Shown in pieces: positions 62,010 to 64,000 of a stretch of 64,000 nt of DNA (position 1 is its first letter; the number at the start of each line of letters is the position of its first letter). Source of the DNA: Entamoeba invadens IP1 (taxonomy: Eukaryota; Evosea; Mastigamoebida; Endamoebidae); NCBI RefSeq assembly GCF_000330505.1, contig NW_004443648.1:866141-930140 (forward strand). Reading direction: 5' to 3'. The notes under the pieces were generated by a model, which saw only the letters and a program-made list of their open reading frames with translations, was not told where the DNA came from and did no database searches. Both the position numbers and the translations under genes were made by a program.

Positions 62010-62727
62010 GAAATATAAACAAATTAATTGCCAATATTATAAATAACTTTTAACATAAGATATAGTTTATTAAGTTTTACACTTATTGTTATTCCCTGAT
62101 GTGTATTCTTTTTTTGTGATAATTAACTATTAAAACAAAATATAGTTTATTCATAATTTTAATTCTAAATTTAGTAAAAAAACAAAATGATAAACCTTAG
62201 GGAATTATTTGGGGTTGTTAGTAATATTTCTAACCACAAAAACGGGAATATTTTTCTAATAATTTGTAATTGTTCTAATTATTATCATGATTTTTGTGGA
62301 TAACATTAGAAAAATTACTTATTTATTTATTATTTTCATTAATTTTTATTATATTTTCGTGTTTTTAACAAATTATAAAATGTCAAAAAATGAATGGTTC
62401 AACTTAATTCAAAAACGAAATCTTTTCTGTTATTTTGCCCTAATTGTAACTTTAATTATTGTTTTTTTGTATAATGTATATTAGTAAAATAAACATTTTT
62501 CTTAATAAATTTTAACTTCTATTTTTAGGTTTGACAAATAATGTAAAAATAATAAAAACCCCAATAATTAATAATTAATCAATTAAAAATTTAATTATAA
62601 TATTTAGTTATTAAAATTTTATTAATACAAATAAAGAAAATAATAGTTTCAATCTTTGTGGATAAACATTTGATTTTGATGATATCTATAAAGTGAAAAC
62701 AACATATAACAAAATTCAATCACAATA

Positions 62728-62832
62728 ATGAAGACTTGGACTACAGACTGGTCATTTTATTGTGGAGTTTAAGAATTAGCAATGAAATTGACTCAAAACA
62801 ATGAAAAAAGTGAACAACATTGCTTTCATTAA
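62728..62832 (+). pseudogene. Mini reading frame broken by one in-frame TAA (Trp-rich start)
   Basis: ATG 62728 opens MKTWTTDWSFYCGV, TAA at 62770-62772, then 19 more codons in the same frame (ELAMKLTQNNEKSEQHCFH) to TAA 62832. Residue use (two Trp, two Cys, two His) is unlike chance AT-rich translation. No relative recognised. Low confidence. Confidence 0.25.
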
Positions 62833-63242
62833 TAACTTTAAGATAGCATATGTTTGATGGTCTTATTATCATTAAGTACTATGTTTGGTCATACTATCTT
62901 ATCCACTGTATTAATACTTTTTTATAATTATTATTTTTTTGTTATTAATATCATTTATTAAAAATATAGTTTTAGATAAGTTAAACTATATTTAAATTAT
63001 ACATTAACTATACTAAAAATGTGTGATAAAATAATTTTTTTTTATTTATTTATTAATTTTTACCAAATTTAAAAAGTGTCAACGGCAAATGAATAGAAAG
63101 TAACTATATATATAGTTAAAAAAACTATGTTTTATAATTCATTGGCATAAAAGGGCTAACAATTGAATAAAATGGTATTGCCAAACCAAATAAAAAGAAA
63201 ATTAAAAAACGAACCAGAAAAATAAAAAACTCAGTTGAGCGG

Positions 63243-63467
63243 ATGGAGTCCAACAACCAAAGTGGTGAGAAGAAAAAACACCAAAACCGCAAGCCGGTGA
63301 TTTCTCGTCAGCCCTGTTATGCAATTTACTTCAAGCCGAGTGTTCCGCAGCAGATCAAAACTGACCAGTTGCAACCTCTCGCAGACAACTCACAGAACAA
63401 GACTTCTTCCCGGCCGACGCGAAAACCCACCGCCCCACTTCCTCCTCACTATTTTACGTTGAATTGA
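63243..63467 (+). CDS. Small basic protein (74 residues), function unknown
   Basis: A clear ATG and stop, GC-rich codons compared with the flanks, and even residue use argue for a real gene. The N-terminus is basic (SGEKKKHQNRKPVISRQP), the middle has CYAIYFKPSVPQQI, and the end is Pro/Thr/Arg-rich (RPTRKPTAPLPPHY). No signal peptide or known domain. It is convergent with the LRR gene, with only 24 bases between their stops. Confidence 0.55.
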   Translation: MESNNQSGEKKKHQNRKPVISRQPCYAIYFKPSVPQQIKTDQLQPLADNSQNKTSSRPTRKPTAPLPPHYFTLN

Positions 63468-63491
63468 TTTCCATTTTCAAATTGAAGTTGC

Positions 63492-63998
63492 TCAATTCCT
63501 TTCCTCGAATATTTCCTTCGGCACCAATGGCAAGTGTTCCGCATTAAACAACTTGAGTATTTTTTTCTTCGCTTTAAGTCGAGTAATCCCGCTCGGGTAA
63601 CTCACTGATTGTAATGGCATTCCTCCAATCCTCAATTCAGTGCATTTCTCGGGTATTTCAAGAGCAGTCAACTTCAAATTTTTAAGTGATAAAAATCCGA
63701 CATTGTGTGGCACTACCAACTTGCTCATCTCAACCCCTTTCAACATGAGTCGTTGAGTAGCTTCCGGTATCGCAATCTGTGTCAAATTCGAGACTTTGAC
63801 AAGTGTGAGTGCCGTCACTGTAGTAGGAAGAGTAAATTCAGTTCCAACATGTACATTCTGCAGCGACAACGCCAACACATCGACGTCCATCTTGTCAATA
63901 GTGTTGTTCTCGATATCGACGACATTGTACAAGTGCTTCTCAAACACAGGAAGTTTACTACATTGCACTGATGTCAGCCAGAAGTTGTAACGACACTC
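63492..63998 (-). CDS. Entamoeba leucine-rich-repeat protein, 5' end outside window
   Basis: The frame is open to the window edge with no convincing ATG, so the N-terminus lies beyond 64000. The visible 168 residues carry irregular LRR units (FTLPTTVTALTLVKVSNLTQ; IPEATQRLMLKGVEMS; VGFLSLKNLKLTALEIPEKC), of the same kind as the gene at 4285-5713 (VIPKSVKTLICNQ). The short basic end (KKILKLFNAEHLPLVPKEI) closes the protein. No frame break is visible in this part. Confidence 0.75.
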   Translation of the reverse strand, partial: ECRYNFWLTSVQCSKLPVFEKHLYNVVDIENNTIDKMDVDVLALSLQNVHVGTEFTLPTTVTALTLVKVSNLTQIAIPEATQRLMLKGVEMSKLVVPHNVGFLSLKNLKLTALEIPEKCTELRIGGMPLQSVSYPSGITRLKAKKKILKLFNAEHLPLVPKEIFEERN

Positions 63999-64000
63999 AA

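Larger units (their letters stand above)
61284..63242. other. Gene-poor AT-rich stretch with one strong hairpin
   Basis: Nearly 2 kb without a supported gene. A 65-codon hydrophobic frame at 62287-62484 is probably chance in AT-rich DNA. The hairpin at 61961-62009 and the stop-interrupted mini-frame at 62728-62832 are listed separately. Confidence 0.5.

Noticed and set aside
62287..62484. 65-codon hydrophobic frame resembling a membrane peptide
   Set aside because: Ile/Phe/Tyr-rich translation is expected from over 80 percent A/T DNA; no promoter motif or relative.
1..64000. CRISPR arrays, operons, ribosome binding sites and bacterial promoters
   Set aside because: None seen, and the intron-bearing eukaryotic genes make them unexpected.

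Overview
This window looks like nuclear DNA of an Entamoeba, most likely E. invadens. The evidence is short tight genes on both strands separated by very AT-rich spacers, short introns (66 to 185 bases) that nearly all open with GTTTGT, short promoters with an AATGAACT (GAAC-type) element or AAAATTCA initiator, leucine-rich-repeat proteins with the typical Entamoeba N-terminus, and a pogo/Tigger-like DDE transposase (DNA transposons of this type are abundant in E. invadens and rare in E. histolytica). The species name is inference. A run of 100 N at 42144-42243 marks this as a draft scaffold.

Layout. 1-5.7 kb: the 3' end of a DDE transposase gene, an LRR gene with one intron, a small acidic-tailed protein behind a perfect 13-bp hairpin, and a frameshifted LRR gene. 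6.4-13.8 kb: a three-exon calcineurin A gene, an Spb4/DDX55-type helicase, an Ssn6/Cyc8-like TPR protein, a TBC1D22/Gyp1-type RabGAP and a small unknown gene. 14.3-23.4 kb: a 7.2-kb DOCK-family exchange factor, a two-exon EF-hand gene ending 21 bases before it, and CTU1 (tRNA thiolation). 24.3-30.4 kb: a type I DnaJ with a CaaX end, a membrane-anchored divergent Hsp70-like protein, a YdhF-like aldo/keto reductase and a RasGAP-like gene. 31.3-41.1 kb: unknowns, a small helix-turn-helix protein, a propeller-like protein, a BtpA-family TIM barrel, a secreted coiled-coil protein, and an ankyrin-RapGAP whose frame runs without a stop into an upstream H-type lectin exon. 41.7-54.0 kb: a second DnaJ holding the N gap, an NT-C2 protein, CCZ1, an acyltransferase, a TLDc-like protein, an expansin-like secreted protein, proteasome beta-4 and a Dbp9/DDX56 helicase. 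54.2-64 kb: an F-box/WD40 protein, a TDY-type MAP kinase, a proline-rich protein, about 2 kb of gene-poor DNA with a strong RNA hairpin, a tiny gene, and the 3' part of another LRR gene.

How the genes fit together. There is no operon logic; these are independent housekeeping and signalling genes. Five encode regulators of small GTPases (DOCK GEF, TBC RabGAP, RasGAP-like, ankyrin-RapGAP, CCZ1 of the Mon1-Ccz1 Rab7 GEF), fitting a phagocytic amoeba. Two act in large-subunit ribosome biogenesis (Spb4, Dbp9), and three are chaperone-type (two DnaJ, one Hsp70-like). Many genes look broken in a plain reading-frame view but become complete family members when GTTTGT...AG introns are removed; I place eleven such introns, all inferred from consensus, phase and homology, not from transcripts.

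Main items for a second look: the lectin-ankyrin-RapGAP fusion, the membrane-anchored Hsp70-like pseudo-ATPase, the calcineurin autoinhibitory exon, the 108-base tract shared by the two DnaJ genes, the hairpin at 61961-62009, and three miniature reading frames each broken by one in-frame TAA.
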